Part shown: piece by piece, positions 11,160 to 21,934 of the stretch
Numbering within the stretch: the first letter of the stretch is position 1
Layout: each line of letters starts with the position of its first letter
DNA from: Dasypus novemcinctus
Lineage: Eukaryota > Chordata > Mammalia > Cingulata > Dasypodidae
Reading direction: 5' to 3'
NCBI RefSeq assembly: GCF_030445035.2
Contig: NC_080678.1
Location: 119,107,947-119,171,946 of the forward strand
DNA: 64,000 nucleotides
Position numbers and translations under genes: made by a program
Notes under the pieces: model-generated
Told to the model about the DNA's origin: nothing
Database searches by the model: none
Seen by the model: the letters and a program-made list of their open reading frames with translations, nothing else

Positions 11160-12721
11160 CCCCAAGTATTTGTTCATTTACTTATTCAACAAATCTTACC
11201 GAGCACACTTCGTGCGAGTCACTATTCTGTGAGCAGGGTAGTGCCAAGATAGACCTGCTCCCATTAGGCTTATATTTTAATAGAGGGAAAAGACACCGGA
11301 CATACAGAACATACAATATGTCAGATGGTGATAAATGCCGTGAAAATGATTAAAGTGAGGAAGGAGAATGGAAGTGCCGGATGGCTGTCAGGTTTGCTGT
11401 TTTATATAGTGTAGCAAAGGAAGGACTCCCAGAAAAAATGATACGTGAGCAGTGAGCTGAAGGATATCTGCAGCTATCCCGGAGAAAAGCATTATGGGTG
11501 GATAAGAGGGCAAGGCAGGGCTGTGAGTTGGAAGAAAGGGAGGGGAGTGAGTGCAGGGGAGTTGGTCTGCGGGGGTCTGGGAGCTGTGGCCGGCGCTGAG
11601 CAGGGGAGTCACATGACCTGACTTCTGTTCCAAAATGATCCTCTGACTTAGGGCAGAGGCTGGACCAGGGGTGGAAGCAGGGACGCCCGGGAGGGGGCCC
11701 TGCAGAACCAGGGGAGAGATGACGGGAGAAGTGGACCAGGTGGCGGAAGACGTCAGGGCTCAGATTCGGGGTCTGTTTTCAAGGTGCAGGTCACGGGCTT
11801 GGGGGAAGGATGGGCTATGAGCTTTGAGACAATGAGTCAGGGTTGACTTCAATGCCTTTGTCCCCCAGAAACGGTCAGGATTCAGTGGGCTTATACTGAG
11901 AAGACCCAACTCAGTGGGTCTAAGAATCTGGAGTTCAAGGAAGAGGTCTGGACTGGTAATAGATTTCCAAGTCATGGTGGTTTCGAAGACATTTACAGCT
12001 GTGAGAAAGGACAAGCTCATTTAGGGCTGTGCTATCCAGTATGGTAATTGCTAGCCACACCTGGCTATTGAGGTCCAACTGAGATGCATTGAAGGGGTAA
12101 AATACACACCAGATATTGAAGTCTTAGTATAAAAAAATGTAAAATAACTCTGATAATTTTTATATTGATTACAGGCTGAGAAACACTGTTTTCACTATGT
12201 TGGGTTAAGTAAAATACATTACTAAAATTAAAATTCCTTGTTTTTTTTTGACCTTCAGATGTAGTACTAGAAGATATAAAATTGCATCTGTGTCTTGTGT
12301 TGTGTGCTAATGGAAAGCGCTGATCCAGGGAATTGAGGACGTTATAGTGTTGTGTCCTTGGCGCAGCCAACATTTAGCGTTCAGGGACGTAAGGAAGAGC
12401 CAACGAAAGAGACTGAGAATGGCAAGCCAGTGAAGTGGGAGGAGAATCAGAGGGAGTGGCAAGTGAAGAGTGTTTTCAGAAGGAGAATGGGTGCAAGGTG
12501 CCAAACTCCTGCTGTTGGTCTTGTGAAAAGAGGTCTCCAAGTCGAGCATGCCACTGGACAATGTGAGGGTCACCAGAGGCCTTGAGGAGAACTGTTTGGG
12601 GCATGGTAGTGGTGAGAGCCTAAGGGAGTGGGTTCAAGAGGAGAGACTTGGAAACTCTTTGTAGGAGTTTTGCTATATGCAGAAAAATTGAGATGATAGC
12701 TGGAAGGGGAGGGGGAGTAAA
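11160..12721 (-). mobile_element. Ancient L2-type element, antisense, interrupted by a hAT element
   Basis: The left part (11160-11640) reads as the reverse complement of the L2 3' end: 'tgttcatttacttattcaac', 'gcttatattttaatagagggaaa', 'atatgtcagatggtgataa', 'gaaggatatctgcagc', 'tcacatgacctgac'. The right part (to about 12720) continues the same antisense series seen in long ancient copies, with blocks such as 'gagttcaaggaagaggtctgg', 'ggtcaccagaggcc' and 'gagacttggaaactc'. The hAT element at about 12026-12322 splits it. No open frame survives. Confidence 0.6.
12026..12322. mobile_element. Non-autonomous hAT-Charlie-type DNA transposon
   Basis: The ends are imperfect inverted repeats ('ctgtgctatccagta' and 'taatggaaagcgctg'). 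Inside are the family hallmarks 'ctagccacacctggctatt', 'taaaatacacaccagat' and 'tttttatattgattaca'. Resemblance is to the mammalian 'tgctgtccaata...' hAT repeats; I do not commit to a subfamily name. It has no coding capacity, as expected of such elements. It sits inside the L2-type copy, so it is younger than that copy. Confidence 0.7.
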
Positions 12722-12736
12722 GAGAAGTTTTACTTT

Positions 12737-13266
12737 TTATTTTTATACTTTTCCTTTTTTAAAGATTTAAAAATTGTGGTTATATATGCGTGCGTGTATA
12801 TATCCATATCATAGCATTTGCTGTTTTAACTATTTTTGAGTATACAATTCAGTGACATCAGTTACTTTTACAATGTTGTGCCACCATTAGCACCATCCGT
12901 TTCCCAATCTTTTCCATCACCCCAAACAGAAATTCTGTGCCCATTAAGCAATAACTCCCAATTTCCCCCGCCCCCCAACCTCAGTTCTGTCTCTGTGAAT
13001 CCTCCCATTCTAGATATTTTATTTAAGTGGAGTTGTACAATATTGATCCTTTTATGCCTGGTTTTTCCCCCTTCAGCATAACGTTTCCAGGATTCATCCA
13101 TGTTGCAGCATATATCAGAACTTCATTCCTTTTTACGACCGTATAATAGTCCATTGAATGTATGTACTGCATTTTGTTAACGGACATTCGGTTTGCTTCC
13201 GCCTTTTGGCTACCGTGAATAATGCTGTGCTAGACATTGGTGCACAAGAATCTGTTTGGGTCCCTG
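12737..13266 (-). mobile_element. 5'-truncated L1 3' end with target-site duplication
   Basis: The plus strand shows the classic antisense L1 3' region: 'tatacaattcagtgacatca', 'ccatcaccccaaacagaaa', 'ttcattcctttttac', 'ggacattcggtttgcttcc', 'gaataatgctg'. It starts with a T-rich stretch (poly-A on the minus strand). Flanks 12722-12736 and 13267-13281 are a 15-bp direct repeat (gagaagttttacttt / gagaagttttatttt) with one mismatch. This marks one insertion event. Confidence 0.85.
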
Positions 13267-13294
13267 GAGAAGTTTTATTTTCAATGTGCTGCTG

Positions 13295-13545
13295 ATAGTG
13301 AGCATTTGAGTAACACTTTCTGTGGATGGACATTGTTCTCAGAACCTCATACGTATTAACTCATTTAATCCACCAACAACGCTATGAAGTAGTTACCATT
13401 TCTCTCACCAATTCGCAGATGAGGAAACTGAGGCAGGAGAGGTACAGGCATGTGCCTAAGGGCCCAGGGCCATGCGGTGGCGGAGCAGGGTTTGACCCTC
13501 AAGATGTGGCTGTGGTCCTACCCTTTAACCACTGTGCTCTCTGCA
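13295..13545 (-). mobile_element. MIR SINE, nearly full length
   Basis: The reverse complement reads head to tail as MIR. Plus-strand landmarks are 'cgtattaactcatttaatcc', 'tatgaagtagttaccattt', 'gatgaggaaactgaggca', 'ggcggagcagggtttgaccc' and 'ctaccctttaaccactgtgc'. This is one of the best-preserved MIRs in the window. Confidence 0.9.
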
Positions 13546-14285
13546 TCCTGCTGGCCGGCAGGAAGTCCAGGAGATGGGAAAAACTGATGACACAAGTGAA
13601 ATGGGGAGATGCTGGAGCGTGCCCTCGAGCAGGGCAGGATGGGCTGGGCTGAGCCTGCCAGTGGGGGAGCTGGCCTTAGCTGGAGCACAGGCCGTTTACG
13701 GGGCACCACGTCCTCTTCTGACTTCCGACCAACTCTGCTGAGTGAGGAGGGGCCGGGAGGAGCTGGCGGTTTGCTGGGGCCAAGGTCGGTGAGCAGAATG
13801 AAAGGACCAGCCATTGCCAGCACCAAGCAGCCCACTGGAGGTTCAAGGGCGTGAGGTCGGGGTCTGGACCCGTGGCTCCGGCCTCTCCCCAGTGTTTAAA
13901 ATGGAGTCTCCAGGTCAGCACGGGGCTCCTGGGCTGGCCCAGCCTGCTCCTGCCCGCTGCGGGGGGAGACCATCCAGGGGCCACCCTGGCCGTGGAAGGC
14001 GTGGGCAGGCGGGATCGCGCGGGATCACGCAGGAGGCAGGCTGCGGGCAGCGGGGGCAGGGGGCACAGCGTGGGGACAGCTGCTGCGGACGCTCAGGCTG
14101 GGGAAAGCCTGGCAGCTTGGGCCTCCTGACAGATCGAGGCTGCTGGGGCCCGGCCGGCCGGCTACAGAGGGAGGCGGGCCCAGGAGAAAATAAAGGCGCG
14201 GGGCCTCCCGGGCGTTGAAGGGGCTGGCGGTGGGCCTTTGAGTCGATCGTCCGGGGTCAGGGCTCTGAGCTGCTGGAGCCCCCGC
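13546..14285. other. Unique GC- and CpG-rich DNA, no gene seen
   Basis: There is a moderate CpG cluster around 13970-14060 and 14130-14280, including a local direct repeat (gcgggatcgc / gcgggatcac). Overlapping Gly/Pro/Arg-rich frames occur on both strands without domains. It could be a weak CpG island, but no promoter or first exon can be shown. Confidence 0.45.
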
Positions 14286-14640
14286 GCTCACCAATAAACC
14301 ATGTGGGACGGCCTTCAATTATGGGAGCGTAGCCAACCAAATCAGCTTTCAGATAAATTATTTATGCCTTGGCCTGAACGGGAGGGAGCCGGGCTGCAGG
14401 AACAACGCATTCATTTTAATAAAACGCCTGCGAAGTTGCAGTGCACGGAGGGGCGGGGGTGGGCAGGGTGGGAACGAGAGCCATGATTAGATTAGAAGAT
14501 GCCTGCTGTAAATAACACACAAGAAGGGCATTTTGTTTCTTTTTAGACTGCCTTTTGTATCATGTTTTATACAACGGAAAAGAGCATAATACAACATCTA
14601 TGAAATGTTAATGAGGGTTATTCGCTGTTTACCTAGGTTG
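14286..14640. promoter_or_regulatory. Strong candidate conserved non-coding element
   Basis: A sharply bounded, repeat-free, AT-rich block between GC-rich flanks. It packs homeodomain- and MEF/FOX-like sites: 'ttcaattatggg' near 14316, 'gataaattatttatg' near 14352, 'cattttaataaaacg' near 14412, 'gtaaataacacac' near 14509, 'gttaatgagggttattcgctgtttac' region near 14608. The style is typical of vertebrate developmental enhancers. No frame longer than about 60 codons has coding character. Conservation is inferred, not shown. Confidence 0.4.
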
Positions 14641-15377
14641 GGGGCTTGGAGAAAGGCCTGGAGGGGCGGCCGAGGGAGGGGTGTAGGAGATTGGATTCCA
14701 TGCAAATGCAGACACCAGGGAGTCTGGGAGGCGCTGGAAGCGAGCTGGAAGGGAGGCATGTTGTGCAGGGTAGAAGGGGAAAGAAAGCAATAAATCGTAG
14801 GGGCTGGAATGTTGCTTTGCCTTTTGCACAGGAGCGAGGCGGTGGGCCCAGATGTGTGGTAGGGGGCCTGGGTGATTGGGTGAGTCCCTCCACCCTGAAG
14901 TCTGGGGGGGATGACAAGCCCCTCACCCAGGTTAGCCCCTTCTCTTACCCCCTTCTCCCAAACCATGGGAAAAACAGGCAGAAATGAGAAGAATGCAACC
15001 TGATTCCCTGGGGGAGTCAGACCTGTCTGGGTGGCGGGGACAGATGCTTCGCCCAGGATTGATGAGAGCCGGGCCTTTGGCAGTGCCTGGGGGCAGGAGG
15101 CCTCCTCTCTCAGGCTGGTGGTGTAGGCGCAAGCACAGCTGCCCTGCCCCAGCTCATCTGCCTTCTGGGGCGCCCAGGAGCAGCTCTGCTCGTCCTGCCG
15201 GCCAGCTCTCAGCAGCCTGTCCCACCCTCCTGAGTCCTCTGGTGAGAAAATGCTTAGAGAAATAGGGGGAGCCTTAGGTGGGCTCAGATTTCAGGTTCCC
15301 AGGCCATGTCTTCACCCTTGATGGGCCTTTAATCCCTTCTGTTTTCCACCATAGTTACCACTTGGTGGCCAGTGAAG
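14641..15377. other. Unique GC-rich DNA, no gene seen
   Basis: No repeat or exon was recognised. The open frames of 60-120 codons overlap one another on both strands and are compositional. Confidence 0.55.
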
Positions 15378-15495
15378 GTAATCAGACCAGGCTTCCTGGA
15401 GGAGGTGGCTGTTGCATTGAGCTTTGTAGGATGAGAAGGATTTTAACAGAGCCAGAGGGGAAGATCATCTTCATTCCAGAAAGGAGGAGAGGAAA
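15378..15495 (-). mobile_element. Probable L2 3'-region fragment
   Basis: 'cttcctggaggaggtggc' followed by 'attgagctttgtaggatgagaaggatttt' resembles antisense L2 ('ggcttcctggaggaggtga...'). It is short and decayed. Confidence 0.4.
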
Positions 15496-15779
15496 AAAGG
15501 TATAGATGAGGCCTGGAGCCTCGCAGGGTGAGGGTTGATTTATACATCCCTGGACCCCCATCGCCCAAGGCCGCTGTGTTGGGTGACCCAAGGGGCATGT
15601 CACGTGACAAGGAGCTCTGGAGTTGAGTGGGGTACACCCTGGAGCACTGTACCTGGCGGCCTTGTTGTATGAGCCACATGTGACACAGGTGCTTAATACA
15701 TATTTTTCATGAGTAAACAAAAAATGTGTGAAGAACAATCTGTTCATGCACCACAATGGCAAAAAAAATCTGCATAGGG

Positions 15780-16395
15780 CAGTGCTTTTCAACCACCGTT
15801 TGACAGTTAATTCTGTCAGTTGCAAGTGGCAGAACCCTAAGGCCCATCGGCTGGAGACACAGGGGAATCTATTATTGCAAGTCACTAAAAGTCGGGTCCC
15901 TGGAGAGTCAGCTTTAGGCATTGCTGGGAGCAAGTGCCCATGCGTGGTGGACAGGAATCTGTCGCGCTGCCTCTAGGCTCTGTTTGCCTTTGCGATGCTT
16001 TCATTTCCAAGCAAGCGCTCCCATAAAGGGGCAAAGACAACCTCCAGCAGCTTTGGGCTGGCAGTCCTCCACCGTAGAAACCCTAGCAGGGAGGCGGTCT
16101 CTCTCCCTGTAATTCCAGCTCCAGTCCTGGGTTGAGTCCCTGGACCACGGTGTGTCATTCCCCTCTGTGAAGGGATCACAGCAGCGGGCATGGGACGGTG
16201 TTAATGGCGCAGTAAAGCGACTGGCCAGCCTGAAGTTGGGGGTGAGGGTAGGAGGTGCATTATCTGTGTCCCCAAACCACAGGGACTGAGAGCGGAGGAG
16301 AGTGCGTTCCCCAGTGAAAATTGAGGTTCTAGCACTAGGAACGGGATGAATTGATGTTGGGCAGGAAAAAGAACAGTCTGCTTCGGTCATATACA
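15780..16395 (+). mobile_element. Ancient mammalian interspersed repeat (family not named)
   Basis: Ordered landmarks match a repeat I know from placental genomes without being sure of its name. They are 'cagttgcaagtggcagaacc', 'ggggaatctattattgcaag', 'gctttaggcattgctgg', 'ccacagggactgagagcgg', 'gtgcgttccccagtgaaaat', and 'atgttgggcaggaaaaaga'. It is non-coding and moderately diverged. Confidence 0.5.
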
Positions 16396-16441
16396 ATCTT
16401 ACTTGGAAGACAGACATGCAAACAAAATAAAATGGGTGGAA

Positions 16442-16538
16442 GTGGGTGTAGCTCAGTGGATGAGCGCCTGCTTCCCACGTATGAGGTCCTGGGTTCAATT
16501 CCCAGTACCCTGGTACCTCCAAAAAAAAAAAAAAAAAA
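16442..16538 (+). mobile_element. DAS-I-type SINE (tRNA-Ala-derived)
   Basis: This armadillo-lineage SINE has a tRNA-Ala head and a poly-A tail. The pol III A box ('tagctcagtgg' near 16449) and B box ('ggttcaattcc' near 16492) are both present. The 18-base A run at 16521-16538 follows a short linker that repeats the 3' end of the tRNA ('tacctcc'). No clean TSD could be fixed because the flank is A-rich. Low divergence and a long A tail suggest a fairly recent insertion. Confidence 0.9.
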
Positions 16539-17564
16539 GATGGTGCCGCTCTAGGGATGCCAGCATTGGGATGCCAAGAGCTCCTGGGGAATTGTTATTC
16601 CCTGAATATAGCCTGTGCATTTTTAGTGTCACATTTTTGCAAACACCGTACCCTCAATTGATGCTATATCCTCCTCTGTTTCGACTGCCCTAATAACATC
16701 TATTAAGTGCTCATTTAAAGACCACTGGCACCACTCAGCTCTTGCCGCTTTCTTTCTCCTCAGGGCATTCTCTAAAGGGTACTCCAGAGAACAGGGCTCA
16801 TTTGAAATTCTCTAAAAACCTCTCCATGGCCAAATACCTTTTAAAAATATAGCATATTATTCCGCTCTTGGAAAAGTGCATTAGGATTTTAAAGTTCTTC
16901 TTCAGTCACCTGTTTAGCTCTACTCAACTTAGAGTTTTCCAAAACCTGTCTTGCCTGGAAGCTGCTTTCCTCTTCACGGAACCCCGGGTAGCGGGCGGAG
17001 GAGTTGGTGCTCCCGTGGGCCACACATGGCGCCTGGCATGCTCCTAGAGGCTCTCAGAGCTGTCCCCTCAGCTCCTTCCCCTTCCCCAGGGCCGCTCCTC
17101 TAGGCGCCAGGCCCCCGGTGGGCCCTCGTGAACAAGGTTCCAGGAAACAGATGGTGGCCAAGCCCGGGTGCTTCCCCTGGGCTCCTTGGAGATAAATCCC
17201 GGGCACGAGGGACACAAGGGGGAAGAGGTACCTGCTCTCTGCCCACACAGTTTCCTCCCCCCAGCCGTGAGTGAGCTCAGCTCAGGTAGGAACGGGACGC
17301 CACCGGTAACCGGACCCGGTGGCTGGTTCAGTCCAGGTAACACACTCCAGTTCAAAGCCACCCGTGGACAAAGGACCTTCTGAGCAGTGGCCGCAGGGCC
17401 TGGCTCCTCAGCCACATCCTCCATGAAGGCAGATGGCTCCAGGGGACACGGGCACACTCGCTTAGCTCCCTGTGGTGTAAGGATCCTGCGTACAAGATAC
17501 TGCAAGAGGGAGAGCGGGGGCCGGGAGCTGCCCTCGAGGGCTGCCTGCCTGTGTGGGCTTCCGC
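16539..17564. other. Unique DNA, no gene seen
   Basis: 16560-16980 is AT-richer and repeat-free; 16985-17560 is GC-rich. No exon was recognised. The minus-strand frame 17068-17568 (166 codons) is Pro/Gly/Arg-rich, lacks any domain and is probably fortuitous. Confidence 0.5.
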
Positions 17565-17655
17565 GCAAATCTTGCCTTTCTGGGCCTCGGTTTCCCTATC
17601 TGCACAACTGGGCCAGTGGCCTTGATGACCCATGCTTCCCCTTTCAGTTCTAGTA
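17565..17655 (+). mobile_element. MIR fragment
   Basis: 'ctgggcctcggtttccctatctgcacaa' region followed by 'ggccttgatgaccc' fits the MIR core in sense orientation. Short and old. Confidence 0.45.
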
Positions 17656-18189
17656 TCTGATGTAGCTTCTAGGAGTCTGTGGGAGGGCAGGGAGGAGCAG
17701 TTGGACGGACACCGGACATTCCAAGATCTGGGGTTCTGATCCTGACTCTGCGAGCTCAGGCTTTTATTAATGCCCTCTGGGGAAGTTCAAGTGCGCAGAG
17801 CAGGGTCCCAGCCCTCCAGCCACAGTTAGACCAGGGGGTGAAACCGATTGCACTGATTATCCTGCAGCGTGTGCAGGCAGTGCCCAGGGCCGAGCCTGGG
17901 CTGGTCAGGGCAGGCTTTGAGGAGGAGACTGCGGGTGAACCCCGGCCTGGGGGAGGAGCTGGGGTCTGGGAGCATCTAGCTAGAGGGTGTGGAGGAGCAC
18001 AGGGTGTACCCAGTATCCCCTGCCCTGGGGGCCACAGCCTCCTTCCTGGTCTAGGGTTCTGGGCTGGAACGACACGAATGAGAAAATGGGAATGGGGGGC
18101 TCTGTCCCCCCAGAGCAGGGCTGACAGGGAGCAGGGTGTGACAACCCAGATCAGGGCTCTGGGCCAGGCTGTGCCAGTGAGAATCTAGC
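17656..18189. other. Mostly unique DNA, no gene seen
   Basis: Contains only vague L2/MIR-like words (for example 'ggcaggctttgaggaggag' near 17910). The plus-strand frame 17679-18188 (169 codons) is spurious by composition. Confidence 0.45.
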
Positions 18190-18375
18190 TGAAACTCACT
18201 CGCTTGCCAGGAGTTGAGCATGTCACTTTGCCTCAGTTTCCTCATTTGTCACGTGGGGATGATCACAGTGTCCAATTTGTAGTTGTGAATGAGTTAATAC
18301 ATATAAAGATCTTGGAACGGCATCTGGCAGCTAGTAAGTGCTCAGTAAATGCTAGCTGCCCCCCCTCACACCCCT
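18190..18375 (+). mobile_element. MIR SINE (3' two-thirds)
   Basis: 'tgcctcagtttcctcattt', 'gtggggatgatcacagtg', 'gaatgagttaatacatataa' and 'cagctagtaagtgctcagta' reproduce MIR in consensus orientation up to its 3' end. Confidence 0.9.
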
Positions 18376-18462
18376 CCCATTTTATAGATGGTGGAAAATA
18401 AAGGTCAGAGGGAGGAAATGAGCTGTCTCAAGTTAGTCCGTGTGCCCAAGGCCAGCCGGTCC

Positions 18463-18596
18463 TCTCCCTGCCCTTCTTCTCCCGCCCCTCCCCTCCTCGT
18501 CTTCTCTCCTCTTTCCCCTCCTTGTCCTCCCTCCCCCTCCTTACCCCTCCCTTCCTCCCTTCCTCTCTCCTTCCTTCCTCCTGCCTAGACTTCTGG
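18463..18596 (+). repeat. Polypyrimidine (CT-rich) tract
   Basis: About 130 bp almost exclusively of C and T on the plus strand (irregular CCCTCC/CTTCC units), with only a few G bases. It is low-complexity, with potential to form triplex DNA. The Ser/Pro-rich frames across it are artefacts. Confidence 0.9.
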
Positions 18597-19738
18597 TGCA
18601 TCATGCCCCCTGACTGAACCCCCTCGAAGGCCTCCTGACGCCTGCGTCCTGGGTTCTGGGCTCTGAGGGCAGCACTCACGGCACTGGTCCGACGGAGGGC
18701 CTGGCCCTGAGTAGACCGTGGCGCCCTGCGCCCGCCTGGCTGCGCCCCGGCCCCCTGGCCACCTTCTCTCCTCCATTCCCCCCACCCCGAGCCCCCGGGC
18801 TCAGAGCCACCTCTGGTGCGTTCAGGAGGGAAGGCAGGGCCTGCCCCCCATCTTCTGAGACAAGAGCTTCCAGACCCCCCACCGGACAGAGGGCCGTCCC
18901 CTCCTGCTGATGACCCTCCAACCGCCCGGCCAGCCCGGAACTGCGGCCCGCCCTGCGGGGGCCCCTGGGCCCTTTGCAGAGCCTGGGAATGACGCCCGGG
19001 CTGCGGCCTCCTCCCTCTGCTCCAGGGCAGAGAAGTACAGCTTTCTGCAGGGTGGAAGCCGAGCAGGGCTCCCGCGCTGCACCCCCCAACCCCACTCTTC
19101 TTCTGTCACGTCTGCCCAGACCGTTCTGTCTCTTCATGTTGGTCTTTTCTAACGCCAGACTGGAAAAGAAATAGTTGTCTGCACACAATTCCCCCGGGGC
19201 TCCAAATGGGCCTCCCAGTTAGGGGAACAAAATGCACTGTGCTAAATTATAATAATAATTATTATTACTATAATGATGCACAACGACAGCAGTGCCCATA
19301 ATCCCATCCGTGGGTAGGCTGGTTCATGGTGCACCGAGTGCTTTTCCGGCTGTGCCTCCATTCGGGCCTCGCCCCTGTGCGCTAGGACTCCTGTCTGTAA
19401 CCGCAGGGGTCCGATGGCCCGGGGACTCCCAGCTGGTGTGGGCAGGCCTGGCCCTGGACTCCCACGCCCAGCTCTCCCCGTGTCCTCACGAAGGGATCAC
19501 ATTAACAACAATTTTTTCAGCTGGCACGGGAGGGCGTCTGCTCTGGGCCAGGCCCCGGGTATGTCAGATGGAGAAGTCGGGATCCTCGCACTCCCCGGGC
19601 TCCGGTCAGATGGCCGAGACGGGCAGCTCAGCCAACCCCGTGCAGTAAAGGGTCAGAGAGGTCCTGAGCTAGAAAGTCAAGGTCGGTTTAGGCGAGGGCC
19701 TCCAGTGCTATTTCCATGGGTTTAGATTTCATGGCAGA
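18597..19738. other. Unique GC-rich DNA, no gene seen
   Basis: No repeat except a short (ATT/AAT) palindrome at 19250-19267. The minus-strand frame 18676-19188 (170 codons) is Gly/Arg/Pro-rich without domains. No splice-bounded exon was found. Confidence 0.5.
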
Positions 19739-19739
19739 T

Positions 19740-20393
19740 ATCAAAATCTCTTTAAACCTTCCATGGAAGTGAGACATAGTACAGACAACTACATGCAGCC
19801 AAGGATATAGTTCAATGGATTTTTCCCAACTGAACACACCCATGCAACCAGATTAAGTAAGAGAAGTCCCCCTTGTGTCCCCTCCCAGTTCCTCCCCTAC
19901 CCCTTCCAGTGTAAGCACTATCCTCCTTGTAGCAGCATAGATACTTCCACCTCTTTTTGTACTTTATATGAATGCACTAATACACTACGTGATCTCTTAT
20001 GTCTGCCTTCTTTCTCTCAAGAGTATGCCTGTGAGATTACTCAACATTGTTAAGCACAGTTGTGACTTTTCTTTTTTACTGCTGTGTGGTGTTCCACTAT
20101 ATGGAGATACGACAGTTCATGTACCATTCTATCACAGATAAGCTTTGGGGCAAGTTTCCAGTTTGGGGCTATTAGGGAAAAAAGCTGCTAAGAATGGTCT
20201 AGAACTTGCTGCTTTTACACCTATGTACACATTCCTGATACCTAAACCTAGGAGTGGAAATTTGTCTACCTGTGGGCAGCTTTAAGTGCTATTGCCAAAC
20301 AGTTTTCCAATGTGATTTCACCAATTTACGTCACTGGATTTTGGGAGACTCAGATTTAAGCAGCAGTGCCCTCCATTCCATGAATCTGTCAGT
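19740..20393 (-). mobile_element. Old L1 3' region, antisense
   Basis: The plus strand shows ancient L1M-type antisense landmarks: 'caactgaacacacccatgcaac', 'ccagtgtaagcactatcc', 'tactttatatgaatgcac', 'ggtgttccactatatgg', 'caggagtggaaattt'-like text near 20251, and 'ccaaacagttttccaa'. There is no open frame. It is the host of the younger L1 that follows. Confidence 0.75.
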
Positions 20394-20407
20394 GGTCCTA
20401 GACTTTT

Positions 20408-21742
20408 CTTTTTCCAAGAGTTAATTTTGAAATAATTTCAATTTCACAGGAAAGCTGCAAAAATAATACAAAAACAATATAGAGAACTCCAATATACCCC
20501 TTACTGATATGCCCAGATTTCCCAAATTTTAATATTTTGCCACATTTACTATATCATTCTATTTATCTATAATTTAATTATCATCTGTCATCATATATTT
20601 ATCATTTTCTGAACATTTGAGAGTGTATGCCATACATCATGCTCCTTGAACCCTTAATACTGCTAGTTACATTTCCTAAGAAAAAGAATACTCACTTATG
20701 TAGCCACATTAAGCAGAATTATCAAGTTCAAGAAATGTCACCTCAATATAAAGCTTCCAGTCTGTACTCCAAGTATTTCGTATGTCCCAATAAGGTCCTT
20801 TTGGGCATTTTTCTCCTCTATTATTAGATCCAGTTCGGATCATATATTGCATTTAATTGTCGTTGTCTCATTGGTGTCCTCTCTTTTAAATTATGGTAAC
20901 ATATACAACCTAAAATTTCCCATCCCAACCACTCCCAAGCATACAATTCAGTACATTAATCACATTCACAGTGTAGTTCTACCAGCACCACCCTCCATTA
21001 CCGAAACTTTCCATCACCCCAAACAGAAACACTTTATGCCTTAACTCCCCATTCCCCTCTCCTCCCCCCCAATAACCTGTACTCCGTTTTGTGTCTTTGT
21101 GAATTTGCATATGCTAGGTATTTCATATGTGTAATCAAATAATATCTGTCCTTTTGCATCTGAGTAATTTCACTCAACATGTCTTCAAGATTCTTCCATA
21201 CTGTAGTGTTATCAGAACTTCATTCCTTTTTATGCCTGCACAATATTCCATTTTGTATATATATATATATTCCACATACTATTTATTCATTCATTTGTTG
21301 ATGGGCTTAGGTTGTTTCTACCTTTTTGCTGTTGTGAACGGTACTGCTGTGACCATTGCATACCAGCATCTGTTTGAGTCCCTGCTTGCAACTCATTTGG
21401 GTATATACCTGGAAGTGGGATTAGAGGGGCATATGATAATTCTATGCCTAACTGCCAAACTGTTTCCATAGCAGCTGCACAATTTTACATTCCCACCAAC
21501 AATGTACAAGGGTTCCTATTTCTCTGTATCCTCACCAGTACTTGTTGTTGTTGCTGTTTTAAATAATAGCTACTATAGTGGGTATGAGGTGGTATCTCAT
21601 TGGGGTTTTGATTTGCATTTCCCTAATGGCTATTGAGCATCTTTTTAGGTGATTGTTGGCCATTCATATAACTTCTGTGGAGAAATGTCTACTCAGGAAC
21701 TTTAGCCTTTTTAAAATTGGGTTGTTTACCTTTTTGTTGTTG
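20408..21742 (-). mobile_element. 5'-truncated L1 with 14-bp target-site duplication
   Basis: About 1.3 kb of antisense L1 3' UTR and distal ORF2. Landmarks are 'ggaaagctgcaaaaataata', 'atgcccagatttcccaaatt', 'aacatatacaacctaaaat', 'ccatcaccccaaacagaaac', 'gtatatacctggaagtggga', 'ccctaatggctattgagca' and 'aattgggttgttt'. It is flanked by the perfect 14-bp repeat ggtcctagactttt at 20394-20407 and 21743-21756, which fixes both ends. The 3' UTR seems to join two modules (break near 20870), possibly a subfamily trait. Confidence 0.85.
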
Positions 21743-21756
21743 GGTCCTAGACTTTT

Positions 21757-21922
21757 ACTGTTATAAACCTTTGATAATTAATTAGATGGAAGTGAGGGAT
21801 TTTTTCCCCCAGAAATAAACTCGCAATTTTGCATCTGATTCAATAGATTCATGGGTCATATTTAGCTCACACAAGCCCAAGGATCCCAATAAGACCCACT
21901 GTTTTGTGCTTTAAATTCTAAG
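21757..21922. other. Short unique or old flanking DNA
   Basis: Sequence between two L1 insertions, with no repeat recognised. It continues the pre-insertion target of both elements. Confidence 0.5.
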
Positions 21923-21934
21923 ATATGCCCTACA

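Noticed and set aside
15382..15933. 183-codon minus-strand frame
   Set aside because: No family resemblance, spans the L2-like fragment and the start of an ancient repeat, and Cys/Pro-rich composition follows from base content.
16442..16514. A functional tRNA-Ala gene at the DAS-I head
   Set aside because: The acceptor stem and anticodon arm do not fold as a proper tRNA, and a linker and poly-A tail follow. It is a SINE.
16403..16693. 96-codon frame across the DAS-I SINE
   Set aside because: It is created by the SINE and its poly-A tail (Lys run), not by a gene.
19250..19267. Perfect 18-bp palindrome of AAT/ATT units
   Set aside because: Such palindromes arise trivially from a short (AAT)/(ATT) simple repeat.
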